A stretch of 64,000 nucleotides of DNA. It comes from Agrobacterium vitis (GTDB lineage: Bacteria; Pseudomonadota; Alphaproteobacteria; Rhizobiales; Rhizobiaceae). The DNA lies in NCBI RefSeq assembly GCF_013337045.2, contig NZ_CP118260.1, forward strand, positions 496,001 through 560,000, in the 5' to 3' direction. Below are positions 34,047 through 42,903 of this stretch, one piece after another (the first letter of the stretch is position 1; each line of letters opens with the position of its first letter). The notes below the pieces were generated by a model. It did not search any database, was not told the origin of the DNA, and was given only the letters and a program-made list of their open reading frames with translations. A program made the translations under genes and the position numbers.

Positions 34047-34073
34047 AAAGCCCGGAAGTTTCTTCCGGGCTTT
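34047..34073 (+). terminator. Intrinsic terminator after cheW
   Basis: AAAGCCCGGAAG (34047-34058) pairs perfectly with CTTCCGGGCTTT (34062-34073) around a TTT loop, 25 bases after the cheW stop; GGCGTTTT follows. A 12-bp stem with a T-rich tail is a good Rho-independent terminator. Confidence 0.8.
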
Positions 34074-34299
34074 GGCGTTTTCACCCCCTTGTCGCCTTCG
34101 CAACATTTGGAATGCGGTTCTCGATAACCCGGTGTTTTCAAAGATGTGATTGGCTTGTCTTTATCCTGTAGGACAGTTTGATGAGCGAGTGCTATGAAGC
34201 CGGGCCTGTTCTTCTGTGGGGAAGGCAGGATTGCTCCCGGATGGGCTATCCCCTCCGGACAATCCCTGACGGGCCATGAACAATGCGTGAGCGAAGCTT

Positions 34300-35682
34300 A
34301 TGAAGAGAATGACGAAGATCGTCCTGGTCGGCCTTGTGGTTGTGGGTGCGGGCCTCGCTTATGCCGCCCGCCCGCCGCAGGTTGCCGCGCTCACCGCGGG
34401 CTGGTTGGGGAAACCGCAAGGCGACCGGCAGCGGGGCCGGGATATGGCCATTCCAGTCGTGGCAGCTCCGGTGATCCAGGCCGACGTGCCCGTCTATGTG
34501 ACCGGCGTCGGCAGCGTCAAGCCGTTGAACACTGTTGTTATCCAGCCGCAGGTCAGCGGGCGGATCACGAAGATCGGCTTTCAGGAGGGCCAGGACCTGA
34601 AGAAAGGCGACCTGATCGCCACGCTGGACGACGCACTTTACAAGGCGCAGCTGGATGAAGCGATTGGCAAGAAGGCTCAGGACTCGGCCCAACTGACCTA
34701 TGCCATTCTGGAAATGGAGCGTTTGCAGCGCCTGATCGGCAATTCCGCCACCACCCAGCAGCAACTGGACAATCAGGTGGCGCTGGTGGCGCAATACAAG
34801 GCGCAGGTCCAATCCGACCAGGCAGCCATCGAGGCGGCCCAGGCCCAGCTGGATTACACCGTGATCAAGGCGCCGATGGATGGACGCACGGGCATTCGCA
34901 ATGTCGATGTCGGCAATATCGTCTCGACCGGTGATACGACCGGCATCGTCACCCTGTCGCAGATCAAGCCGATCACCATCCTGTTTTCCATTCCGCAGCA
35001 GGATCTGGCCCGGGTCAATACCGCCAATGCCAAGGGCGCTCTTTCGGTCGATGCCCTCGGCGATGACGGCAAGGCGGTCGTTGCCAATGGTACGCTGACC
35101 GTGGTCGATAACCAGGTTGATACCACCACCGGTACTGTCCGCTTGCGGGCTGAATTTCCCAACGAAGATCTGCGGCTGTGGCCCGGCGCTTTCGTCAATG
35201 CCCGGCTTCTCGTCGAGACAAAGAAAGATGTGCTGACGGTTCCATCTTCAGCCATCCAGCGCGGTCCTGCGGGGACTTACGCCTATATTGTCCAGCCGGA
35301 CCAGACGGTGAAGATCCAGGCGGTGACAGTCGAGATGCAGGACGACCAGACGGCGGTGATCGCCAAAGGGGTCGGAGCCGGTGAAACTGTCGTGACGACC
35401 GGTTTCGCCCGGCTACAGGATGGCGCGCAGGTGCGGGTTTCGACGCCGCAGGAGGCCGATCCGGCCCACATGGCCGTGCCGCTGGATGATAACAAGCCGC
35501 GTCAACGCCATGGCGGCAACCGCAACAATGGCCAGGCTCGGCCAAACGCTCATGACCCCGCCTCGCGGAAAGAGGGCGCTGAAAAGCCTCCAGCTGGACC
35601 GGACGGCAAACCGGCTCCCGCCGCAGGAGACCAAAACGGCACCGGCGCACCTGCAACCCCACCGGCTGACGCAGCGAAATGA
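34300..35682 (+). CDS. mdtA: RND efflux periplasmic adaptor (MdtA-like membrane-fusion protein)
   Basis: 460 residues. An uncleaved or cleaved N-terminal hydrophobic segment (residues 5-24) is followed by the split biotinyl-lipoyl domain (VYVTGVGSVKPLNTVVIQPQ and FQEGQDLKKGDLIATLDD), a helical hairpin, the barrel domain and the membrane-proximal domain typical of HlyD/AcrA-type adaptors. The C-terminal 75 residues are Pro/Gly/Asn-rich and low in complexity. It links the inner-membrane pump to an outer-membrane channel. Its stop overlaps the first pump gene (ATGA at 35679). An ATG three codons in (34309) is an alternative start. No TolC-like gene is in the cluster. Confidence 0.88.
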   Translation: MKRMTKIVLVGLVVVGAGLAYAARPPQVAALTAGWLGKPQGDRQRGRDMAIPVVAAPVIQADVPVYVTGVGSVKPLNTVVIQPQVSGRITKIGFQEGQDLKKGDLIATLDDALYKAQLDEAIGKKAQDSAQLTYAILEMERLQRLIGNSATTQQQLDNQVALVAQYKAQVQSDQAAIEAAQAQLDYTVIKAPMDGRTGIRNVDVGNIVSTGDTTGIVTLSQIKPITILFSIPQQDLARVNTANAKGALSVDALGDDGKAVVANGTLTVVDNQVDTTTGTVRLRAEFPNEDLRLWPGAFVNARLLVETKKDVLTVPSSAIQRGPAGTYAYIVQPDQTVKIQAVTVEMQDDQTAVIAKGVGAGETVVTTGFARLQDGAQVRVSTPQEADPAHMAVPLDDNKPRQRHGGNRNNGQARPNAHDPASRKEGAEKPPAGPDGKPAPAAGDQNGTGAPATPPADAAK

Positions 35683-38600
35683 GTATTTCGACGCCCTTCA
35701 TTGCGCGCCCCGTCGCCACCTCGCTGCTGGGGATCGCCATCTTGCTGGGGGGATTGCTGGGGTATGTGTCGCTGCCGGTTGCGCCGCTGCCGCAGGTGGA
35801 TTTTCCGACGATCCGCGTCACCACGCAATTGCCGGGCGCCGACCCCGAGACCATGGCAGCCCTGGTGACCGCGCCGCTGGAGAGGCCGTTGGGGCAGATC
35901 CCGGCGCTGGCCTCGATGACCTCTTCCAGCGCCTTCGGCATCAGCCAGGTGACGCTGCAATTCAACCTGGACCGCGATATCGATGGTGCTGCGCAGGACG
36001 TGCAGGCGGCGATCAATTCGGCCAGCGGCAGCCTGCCGAAAACGCTGCCTTATCCGCCAACCTATGCGAAAGTGAACCCGGCGGATACGCCGACCATCAC
36101 GCTGGCGCTGCATTCCGAGACCTATCCCATTCGTGATCTGAGCGATTTTGCCGATACGATCATGGCGCAGCGGCTGAGCGAGGTTTCCGGCGTCGGCGAT
36201 GTGCGCGTCCAGGGTGGCGTGCGGCCCGCCATCCGCATCCAGGCCGATTTGACCCGGCTTGCCTCCTACGGACTGTCGCTGGAGGATCTGCGCACCGCGA
36301 TTACCAATGCCAATGTCTCCGGTGCCAAGGGGGCGGTGGACGGCACTTCCCAATCCTTCACGCTCTCGGCCAATGACCAGATCCAGGACCCGGAAATCTA
36401 CCGCGACACCATCGTCACCTATAGCAACAGCGCGCCTGTCCGGCTGCGGGATGTCGCCGATGTCGTCGAAGGGCTGGAAAACAGCCGTGTCGGTGCCTGG
36501 TATCAAGGCCATCCGGCGGTCATTGTCGATATCATGCGCCAGCCAGGGGCCAATGTTATCCAGACTGTCGAGGATGTCCGAAAACAGCTACCGCGCCTGA
36601 AACAGGCGCTTCCCGCCGGGGTCTCGCTCGATATCGTCAATGACAGGACGGACACCATCCGCGCCTCCATTCACGATGTGCAATGGACGCTGGCGCTCAG
36701 CGTCGGGCTGGTCATTCTCGTGGTGTTTCTGTTTCTGCGCACGCTGACCGCGACGATCATCGCCGCCGTCGCCTTGCCGCTGTCGCTGATCGCCACCTTC
36801 GGTATCATGTATTTTGCCGGCTTCAGCCTCGACAACCTGTCGCTGATGGCATTGACCATCGGCACTGGCTTTGTGGTGGACGACGCCATCGTGATGATTG
36901 AAAATATCGCCCGTCACATAGAGGAAGGTGAACATCCGATGCAGGCTGCCCTGAAGGGGGCGGGTGAAATCGGCTTCACCATCATTTCGCTGACGGCCTC
37001 GCTGATCGCGGTCTTCATCCCGCTGCTGTTCATGACCGGCATTGTCGGGCGGATGTTCCGCGAATTTGCCCTGACACTGACCATCGCCGTCGTGGTATCG
37101 GCGGTGATTTCGCTGACGCTGACACCGATGATGTGCGCGCGCATTCTGCGAGCCCCCAAGGAGCGCAATTCCGGCGTGCTCGGCATGGTGGACCGGGGCA
37201 TGGACTGGATGAACGAAGGCTACCACCGCAGCGTCGTCTGGGCTGTCAATCGCGGCTGGCTGATGCTGGTGCTGACGGGGATCACACTTGTGATCACCGG
37301 CCTGCTTTACGTCACCATCCCCAAGGGCTTCCTACCGGTGCAGGATACCGGGCTGATTTCCGCCGTGGTGGAAACAGAGCCAACCAGCTCGTTCGACGCG
37401 ATGAAGCAGACCCAGGCTCTTGTCGGCAACCGACTGCGCGCCGATCCGGCGGTGCAGAGCGTCATTGCAGTGATCGGCACCAGCGCCTCCAACCTGACAC
37501 TGAACACGGCAAGCTACAGTATCGTGTTGAAGCCGCTCGACCAGCGCGATATCTCGGCGACGGATTTGATCGACCGGCTGCGGGCGTCCGTTGCCGATAT
37601 TCCCGGCATCCATCCGACATTCCAGAGCATTCGTGATATTTCCATCAGCACGCGGGCCAGCCGTGCGCCCTATCAATATACGCTGACGGGCAACAATACC
37701 GCGACCGTCGCCGATTGGGCCGACCGGCTGGCCCGGCGGCTACAGCAGAACCCGCTGCTGATCGATGTGACATCCGAAGTGGAAATGGGCGGCGGGCGGT
37801 TGGCGATCACCGTCAATCGTGAGACCGCAGCCCGCCTTGGCGTCTCCATGCAGGCGATCAACGATACGCTCTACGATGCCTTCGGCCAGCGCCAGATCAG
37901 CACTATCTACGGACAGGCGAACCAGTACCGGGTCATTCTTGAGGCCGCGCAGCGGTTTCAGGGCGATCCGAAATCTCTGGAACAGCTCTATGTCAAAGGC
38001 ACGAGCGGTGCCATCGTGCGGCTGAATGCGGTTGCGTCGGTTAAGTTTACCACGGCACCGCTGGTGATCAGCCGGGACGATCAATTCCCCGCCGTCACCA
38101 TCAGCTTCGATCTGGCCAGAAACGCATCGCTGAGCGAGGCGATTGCCGCCATCAAGACCGCGGAGCGAGAAATCGGCATGCCCGCCTCGATCCAACGGCA
38201 TTATAGCGGCGATACCGAGGAATTCGACCGCTCGCTGGCGGGAGAGCCCTGGCTGATCCTGGCGGCGATCATCACCATCTATATCGTGCTCGGTCTGCTG
38301 TATGAAAGCACCATCCACCCGATCACCATTCTGTCCACACTGCCTTCGGCGGGGGTCGGGGCGCTGGTGGCGCTGATGCTGTTTGGTCAGGATCTGTCGA
38401 TCATCGCCTTGATTGGCATTGTTCTTTTGATGGGGATCGTCAAGAAAAATGCGATCATGATGATCGATTTCGCACTGGACGCGGAGCGCAAGGAGGGACT
38501 TTGCGCCCGCGATGCCATCATCAAGGCCGCCGTCATGCGCTTTCGGCCCATCATGATGACCACGCTGGCGGCCCTGTTCGGGGCGCTGCCGCTGGCGCTT

Positions 38601-38777
38601 GCCCAGGGAACCGGCGCGGAACTGCGCATCCCGCTCGGCATCTCGATCATCGGCGGTCTGCTGCTCAGCCAGTTGCTGACGCTCTATACCACGCCGGTCA
38701 TCTATCTGGCGCTGGATGGAGTGCGCGCCAGGATGCAGGGAAAGCGTGCTGCGTCCGAGAGCGGAGGCCCGGTATGA
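35679..38777 (+). CDS. mdtB: RND multidrug efflux permease (MdtB-like)
   Basis: 1032 residues, standard for HAE1-RND pumps: 12 helices and two large periplasmic loops. Helix 4 has the proton-relay Asp pair in GFVVDDAIVMIEN, and repeated motifs include LPGADPETMAA, DVQAAINSASG and MRFRPIMMTTLAALFGALPLAL near the C-terminus. It exports amphiphilic compounds, bile salts or drugs using the proton gradient. The start and stop both overlap neighbouring genes by ATGA. A second, distinct permease follows, as in MdtBC, where the two subunits form a mixed trimer. Confidence 0.9.
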   Translation: MSISTPFIARPVATSLLGIAILLGGLLGYVSLPVAPLPQVDFPTIRVTTQLPGADPETMAALVTAPLERPLGQIPALASMTSSSAFGISQVTLQFNLDRDIDGAAQDVQAAINSASGSLPKTLPYPPTYAKVNPADTPTITLALHSETYPIRDLSDFADTIMAQRLSEVSGVGDVRVQGGVRPAIRIQADLTRLASYGLSLEDLRTAITNANVSGAKGAVDGTSQSFTLSANDQIQDPEIYRDTIVTYSNSAPVRLRDVADVVEGLENSRVGAWYQGHPAVIVDIMRQPGANVIQTVEDVRKQLPRLKQALPAGVSLDIVNDRTDTIRASIHDVQWTLALSVGLVILVVFLFLRTLTATIIAAVALPLSLIATFGIMYFAGFSLDNLSLMALTIGTGFVVDDAIVMIENIARHIEEGEHPMQAALKGAGEIGFTIISLTASLIAVFIPLLFMTGIVGRMFREFALTLTIAVVVSAVISLTLTPMMCARILRAPKERNSGVLGMVDRGMDWMNEGYHRSVVWAVNRGWLMLVLTGITLVITGLLYVTIPKGFLPVQDTGLISAVVETEPTSSFDAMKQTQALVGNRLRADPAVQSVIAVIGTSASNLTLNTASYSIVLKPLDQRDISATDLIDRLRASVADIPGIHPTFQSIRDISISTRASRAPYQYTLTGNNTATVADWADRLARRLQQNPLLIDVTSEVEMGGGRLAITVNRETAARLGVSMQAINDTLYDAFGQRQISTIYGQANQYRVILEAAQRFQGDPKSLEQLYVKGTSGAIVRLNAVASVKFTTAPLVISRDDQFPAVTISFDLARNASLSEAIAAIKTAEREIGMPASIQRHYSGDTEEFDRSLAGEPWLILAAIITIYIVLGLLYESTIHPITILSTLPSAGVGALVALMLFGQDLSIIALIGIVLLMGIVKKNAIMMIDFALDAERKEGLCARDAIIKAAVMRFRPIMMTTLAALFGALPLALAQGTGAELRIPLGISIIGGLLLSQLLTLYTTPVIYLALDGVRARMQGKRAASESGGPV

Positions 38778-41700
38778 ATATCTCAAGCCTGTTCATCAGC
38801 CGTCCGGTCGGCACTACCTTGCTGGCCATCGGCCTGATGATGCTTGGGCTGGTCGCCTACCGGTTCCTGCCGGTCGCAAGCCTGCCTGCCGTCGATCTTC
38901 CGACTATCCGGGTCACGGCCAGCCGTCCCGGCGCCGATCCGGAAAGCATGGCGTCCAGCGTTGCCGCGCCACTGGAGCGCCATCTCGGCGCGATTGCCGG
39001 TGTCACCGAAATGACCTCGACCAGCGGGCTTGGCACGACCAATATTTTTTTACAATTTGACCTTTCCCGCAATGTCGATAGTGCCGCCCAGGATGTCCAG
39101 GCCGCAATCAATGCCGCCGTTGGCGATCTGCCGAGTGACCTGCCGTCGCTTCCGTCCATGCGCAAGGCCAATCCTGCCGCATCGCCAATCCTGACGCTGG
39201 CACTGACCTCCGATACCATTCCCGCCAGTGCCATATACGATGCCGCCGATAGCGTCGTCGTGCAGCGGATTTCGCAGGTGGAAGGGGTTGGCGATGTCTC
39301 GGTCAGCGGTGCCGACCAGCCCGCCGTTCGCGTCCGGCTCAACCCGGACCGGCTGGCGGCCATCGGGCTTTCGGCGGATGACGTGCGCACCGCCATCGTC
39401 AACGGCAATGCGCTTGCGCCGATTGGTGCCATTGACGGAAGTCAGGCTTTTTATGCGCTGTCGGTCAATGCGCAATTGATTACGCCTGAAGATTACGGCC
39501 AGCTTATCATTCATGCCGCCGACGGCATTGCCGTCCGGCTGGCCGATATCGCCACCGTGGAGCCCGGCGTGCGCAATCGCCGTTCCGATGCCTGGTTCAA
39601 TGGCAAGCCCGCCGTTCTTCTCAACATTACCAAGGCGGCGGATGCCAATGTGATGTCGACGGTCGATGCGGTGAAGGCGCTCATTCCCGAAGTCAAACAA
39701 CTCATTCCCGCCGGTATCGAAGTCGATATTCTCAACGACCGCACCAAGACCATTCATGCCAGCGTTGAGGATATGCAGTTTACCCTGCTGGCGACGGTGG
39801 CGCTGGTCATGGCCGTGGTCTTTGTGTTCCTGCGCCGGTTGGTGCCGACGCTGGCTGCCGGTTTGACGGTGCCGCTATCGTTTGCAGGCGCGTTTGCCGC
39901 CATGTGGCTGACGGGATTGTCCATCGACAATCTGTCACTGATGGCGCTGGCGGTGGCCAGCGGTTTCGTGGTGGACGATGCGATCGTGATGATCGAGACG
40001 ATTTACGCCAATATTGAAAAAGGCATGAAGCCGCTTGAGGCTGCCCACGCGGGTGCCCGGCAGATCGGCTTTACGGTGATCGCCATCAGCATTTCCCTGA
40101 TGGCCGCCTTCATTCCCTTGTTTTTCATGGGCGGCATCGTCGGCAAATTCTTCCTGACCTTTTCCCTGACGCTCGCCTTCACCATCGCTGTATCGACCGT
40201 GGTTTCCCTGACCCTGACGCCGATGATCTGCGGCCACCGGATCAAGGCTCGAGATCTCGACGCTCGACAGGGCCGCGTTGATCGCGCCATCGAACACGGC
40301 CTGGAGCGGACCGTTGCCTTTTACGACCGCACACTGAAGGGCGTCCTGCATCACCGTGTCCTTGCGGTGGTCATCACCATCGCCTGCATCGTGCTGACCG
40401 GTTTTCTCTACGCCAAGGTGCCAAAGGGCTTCATGCCGCGCGACGATACCGGCTTTGTGATGGGCAATAGCCAGGCGGCCAGCGACATTTCCTATCCGGC
40501 CATGCTGGCATTGCAAAAACGGGCCTTGGCCATCGTCGAGCGCGATCCGGCGGTGCAGAGCATCGGTGCCTCCGTTGGCGGCGGGTTTTTGGGAACAGCC
40601 AATCGCGGCCAGATGCTGATCGCGTTGAAAGCGCCAGATGAAAGGGAGGCAACCGACGTGGTGATCGAGCGGCTGCGCCGTGCGGTTGCCGTCATTCCCG
40701 GTCTCGATACATCGTTCTTTTCGCCAAGCGATATCCGGGTCGGGGCGCGGACATCGGATTCGGAATTTCAATTCACGCTTTGGGATGCCGATTATGACGA
40801 ACTGGTGGCCTGGGCACCGCGCATTCTCGCACGGTTGCGCCAAGAACCCTTGCTGACCGATGTCAACAGCGACCGCCAGCCGAGCGGTCTTCAGGCCAAT
40901 GTCGTCGTTGACCGGACCGCCGCGTCTCGTCTCGGCGTTAAGATGACGGCGGTCGATGCGGCGCTCAACAATGCCTTTGCCCAGCGACAGGTGACCATCG
41001 TCTATGGGGACCGTAACCAATACCGGGTTATCCTTGAAACCTATCTGGATTTCGCCAAGGACCCGGAACATGTGTTGAAGATCTATGTGCCTGGAAATAG
41101 CGGTACGCAGGTGCCGCTCAGCGCTTTTGCCAGGATTGAGCGGACATTGGCGCCGATCGGGGTCAACCATCAGGGACAATTTCCGGCAGTCACGATTTCC
41201 TACAATATAGGGCCGGACACCACGCTGTCTGAGGCCAATGATGCGGTCAAGGCCGCCGTGGCCGGCATGCATCTGCCCGATACGCTGCATGCCGAATTTG
41301 CCGGTGACGCTGCCAATGCATCGAGTTCCTCAGGCGGCCAGCCGCTGCTCATTCTCGCGGCTCTGGTGGCCGTCTATATCGTGCTCGGCATTCTCTATGA
41401 GAGCCTCATTCATCCCCTGACGATCATTTCCACGCTTCCTTCGGCGGGACTTGGCGCGTTGTTGGCACTGTGGATCAGCGGCACGGAACTGACCATCGTC
41501 GCTTTTATCGGCATTATTCTGTTGATCGGCATCGTCAAGAAAAACGGGATCATGCTGGTGGATTTCGCGCTGGAAGCCGAACGCCAGCATGGCATGTCGC
41601 CCCAGGATGCCATTCACGAAGCCTGCCTGCGGCGGTTCCGGCCGATCATGATGACGACGCTCGCCGCCTTCATGGGCGCGCTGCCGCTTGTGCTGGCGAC

Positions 41701-41881
41701 CGGTCCTGGTGCCGATCTCCACCGTCCACTCGGCGTGACGATCATCGGCGGCCTCATCGTTTCGCAGGCACTAACCCTTTACACCACGCCAATCATCTAC
41801 CTGATCTTTGCCCGCCTGTCGGCGCGCTTGAGCGCGCAAACCACCGCCGGGAAGAATCTGGAGCACCGTCCGGCTGTTTAG
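38774..41881 (+). CDS. mdtC: RND multidrug efflux permease (MdtC-like)
   Basis: 1035 residues, HAE1-RND family, with GFVVDDAIVMIETIYANIEKG around helix 4, SRPGADPESMASSVAAPLE, and FRPIMMTTLAAFMGALPLVLATG near the end. The ATG at 38774 overlaps the mdtB stop as ATGA; the longer in-frame reading from 38501 lies within mdtB and is not used. Partner of the MdtB-like protein in a heterotrimeric pump with the MdtA-like adaptor. No local regulator is apparent: the GntR gene downstream has its own operator and faces a different target. Confidence 0.9.
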   Translation: MNISSLFISRPVGTTLLAIGLMMLGLVAYRFLPVASLPAVDLPTIRVTASRPGADPESMASSVAAPLERHLGAIAGVTEMTSTSGLGTTNIFLQFDLSRNVDSAAQDVQAAINAAVGDLPSDLPSLPSMRKANPAASPILTLALTSDTIPASAIYDAADSVVVQRISQVEGVGDVSVSGADQPAVRVRLNPDRLAAIGLSADDVRTAIVNGNALAPIGAIDGSQAFYALSVNAQLITPEDYGQLIIHAADGIAVRLADIATVEPGVRNRRSDAWFNGKPAVLLNITKAADANVMSTVDAVKALIPEVKQLIPAGIEVDILNDRTKTIHASVEDMQFTLLATVALVMAVVFVFLRRLVPTLAAGLTVPLSFAGAFAAMWLTGLSIDNLSLMALAVASGFVVDDAIVMIETIYANIEKGMKPLEAAHAGARQIGFTVIAISISLMAAFIPLFFMGGIVGKFFLTFSLTLAFTIAVSTVVSLTLTPMICGHRIKARDLDARQGRVDRAIEHGLERTVAFYDRTLKGVLHHRVLAVVITIACIVLTGFLYAKVPKGFMPRDDTGFVMGNSQAASDISYPAMLALQKRALAIVERDPAVQSIGASVGGGFLGTANRGQMLIALKAPDEREATDVVIERLRRAVAVIPGLDTSFFSPSDIRVGARTSDSEFQFTLWDADYDELVAWAPRILARLRQEPLLTDVNSDRQPSGLQANVVVDRTAASRLGVKMTAVDAALNNAFAQRQVTIVYGDRNQYRVILETYLDFAKDPEHVLKIYVPGNSGTQVPLSAFARIERTLAPIGVNHQGQFPAVTISYNIGPDTTLSEANDAVKAAVAGMHLPDTLHAEFAGDAANASSSSGGQPLLILAALVAVYIVLGILYESLIHPLTIISTLPSAGLGALLALWISGTELTIVAFIGIILLIGIVKKNGIMLVDFALEAERQHGMSPQDAIHEACLRRFRPIMMTTLAAFMGALPLVLATGPGADLHRPLGVTIIGGLIVSQALTLYTTPIIYLIFARLSARLSAQTTAGKNLEHRPAV

Positions 41882-41926
41882 ACATCTCCCGTTGCGAACA
41901 GATATGATCGTCATTGCAGCTTTTCC

Positions 41927-41936
41927 ATGTATACAT
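41927..41936. promoter_or_regulatory. GntR-type operator ATGTATACAT before the regulator gene
   Basis: A perfect 10-bp palindrome 87 bases before the regulator start (42023). The same core, TGTATACA, recurs at 42869-42876 in front of the O-demethylase gene. It resembles operators of FCD-type GntR regulators (short AT-centred palindromes of the TnGTATACnA kind). Confidence 0.6.
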
Positions 41937-42022
41937 TAAATTAGAAAAATTGCGTCTGCTGCTTGCCGCTGCGCGGCAGCGGGTCGGGGGAAGTGATTGG
42001 TTTGGAAAGGGGCTTTATCAGG

Positions 42023-42781
42023 ATGCAGAAGGACAATAAGGCCTCGGTAAAACTGGTGGACGCGGCCACCCATGGTCGCCGCGCCGTGATTGAATTGCGC
42101 GAGAAAATCATCAGCGGACATCTCGCTGGCGGGACGCGGTTGTTCGAGGTGTCGCTGGCGGAGGCGCTCGACATTTCCCGCACGCCGGTGCGCGAGGCCT
42201 TGTCACGGCTAGCCGAAGAAGGACTGCTTGATCGCTTGCCGAGCGGCGGGTTCACAGTGCGCCGGTTTGGCTATGACGATGTCATCGATGCGATTGAATT
42301 GCGCGGTGTTCTTGAGGGAACAGCGGCAAGGCTGGCCGCAGAGCGTGGGGCCGATGCGAAGGCGCTCTCTGAAATATGGGAGACAATATTCAAGCTGGAT
42401 CAATGCTTTGGACCCTATGTCGATGATGTGGAATTCGACGCCTATGCCGATCTCAATGAGATATTCCATCGCCAGCTGGCGGCCCTTTGTGGAAGCGAAG
42501 TGATGCGCCGTGAGGTGGAGCGGGCAAGTGCTTTGCCTTTTGCCTCGCCCTCCGCCTTCCTGCCCAACAGGTTGGATATTGCTGCATTTCGCCGGTCCCT
42601 GCGCTCAGCGCAGGAGCAGCATCGCGCCCTTGTGGAGGCTATTGCTGCGCGCGAAGGGGCCCGCGCTGAAGCCATGGCTCGTGAACATGCCAGAACGGCG
42701 CGGCGAAACCTTGACTATATTTTCAAAGAGGACCCGGAGCTGATCAACAAGATTCCCGGCATGGCGCTGATCCATCGTTGA
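42023..42781 (+). CDS. GntR-family (FCD) transcriptional regulator
   Basis: 252 residues. The winged helix is at about 20-75 (GRRAVIELREKIISGHLAGG, then EALDISRTPVREALSRLAEEGLL), and the all-helical FCD effector domain covers 95-225, with the metal/ligand His residues in NEIFHRQLAAL and AQEQHRALVEAI. FCD regulators usually respond to a carboxylic acid. The ATG at 42023 has GGAAAGGGG about 10 bases upstream; the in-frame TTG at 41963 is less likely. The adjacent O-demethylase gene, 122 bases downstream, and the matching palindromes before both genes suggest it controls itself and that gene, probably in response to vanillate or another methoxylated aromatic acid (inference). Confidence 0.88.
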   Translation: MQKDNKASVKLVDAATHGRRAVIELREKIISGHLAGGTRLFEVSLAEALDISRTPVREALSRLAEEGLLDRLPSGGFTVRRFGYDDVIDAIELRGVLEGTAARLAAERGADAKALSEIWETIFKLDQCFGPYVDDVEFDAYADLNEIFHRQLAALCGSEVMRREVERASALPFASPSAFLPNRLDIAAFRRSLRSAQEQHRALVEAIAAREGARAEAMAREHARTARRNLDYIFKEDPELINKIPGMALIHR

Positions 42782-42868
42782 ATTTTCTCCATGATTTCTG
42801 TGGTCTTGTTCATGGCCACAAAAAAGCTTCAGAAACGGGCTTGCATTCTGCTCACGGGCTGGCATCAA

Positions 42869-42876
42869 TGTATACA
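42869..42876. promoter_or_regulatory. Second GntR-type operator TGTATACA before the O-demethylase gene
   Basis: An 8-bp palindrome with ATGTATACAC context, 27 bases before the O-demethylase start and just upstream of its GGGAGGA ribosome site. It shares the core with 41927-41936. A site at or after the transcription start would suit repression. Confidence 0.55.
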
Positions 42877-42903
42877 CACTGAACACCGCCTTGGGAGGAA
42901 ACG

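Noticed and set aside
39935..41290. 451-codon open frame on the minus strand inside mdtC
   Set aside because: Antisense to the conserved RND permease; its composition mirrors the complementary codons and shows no domain.
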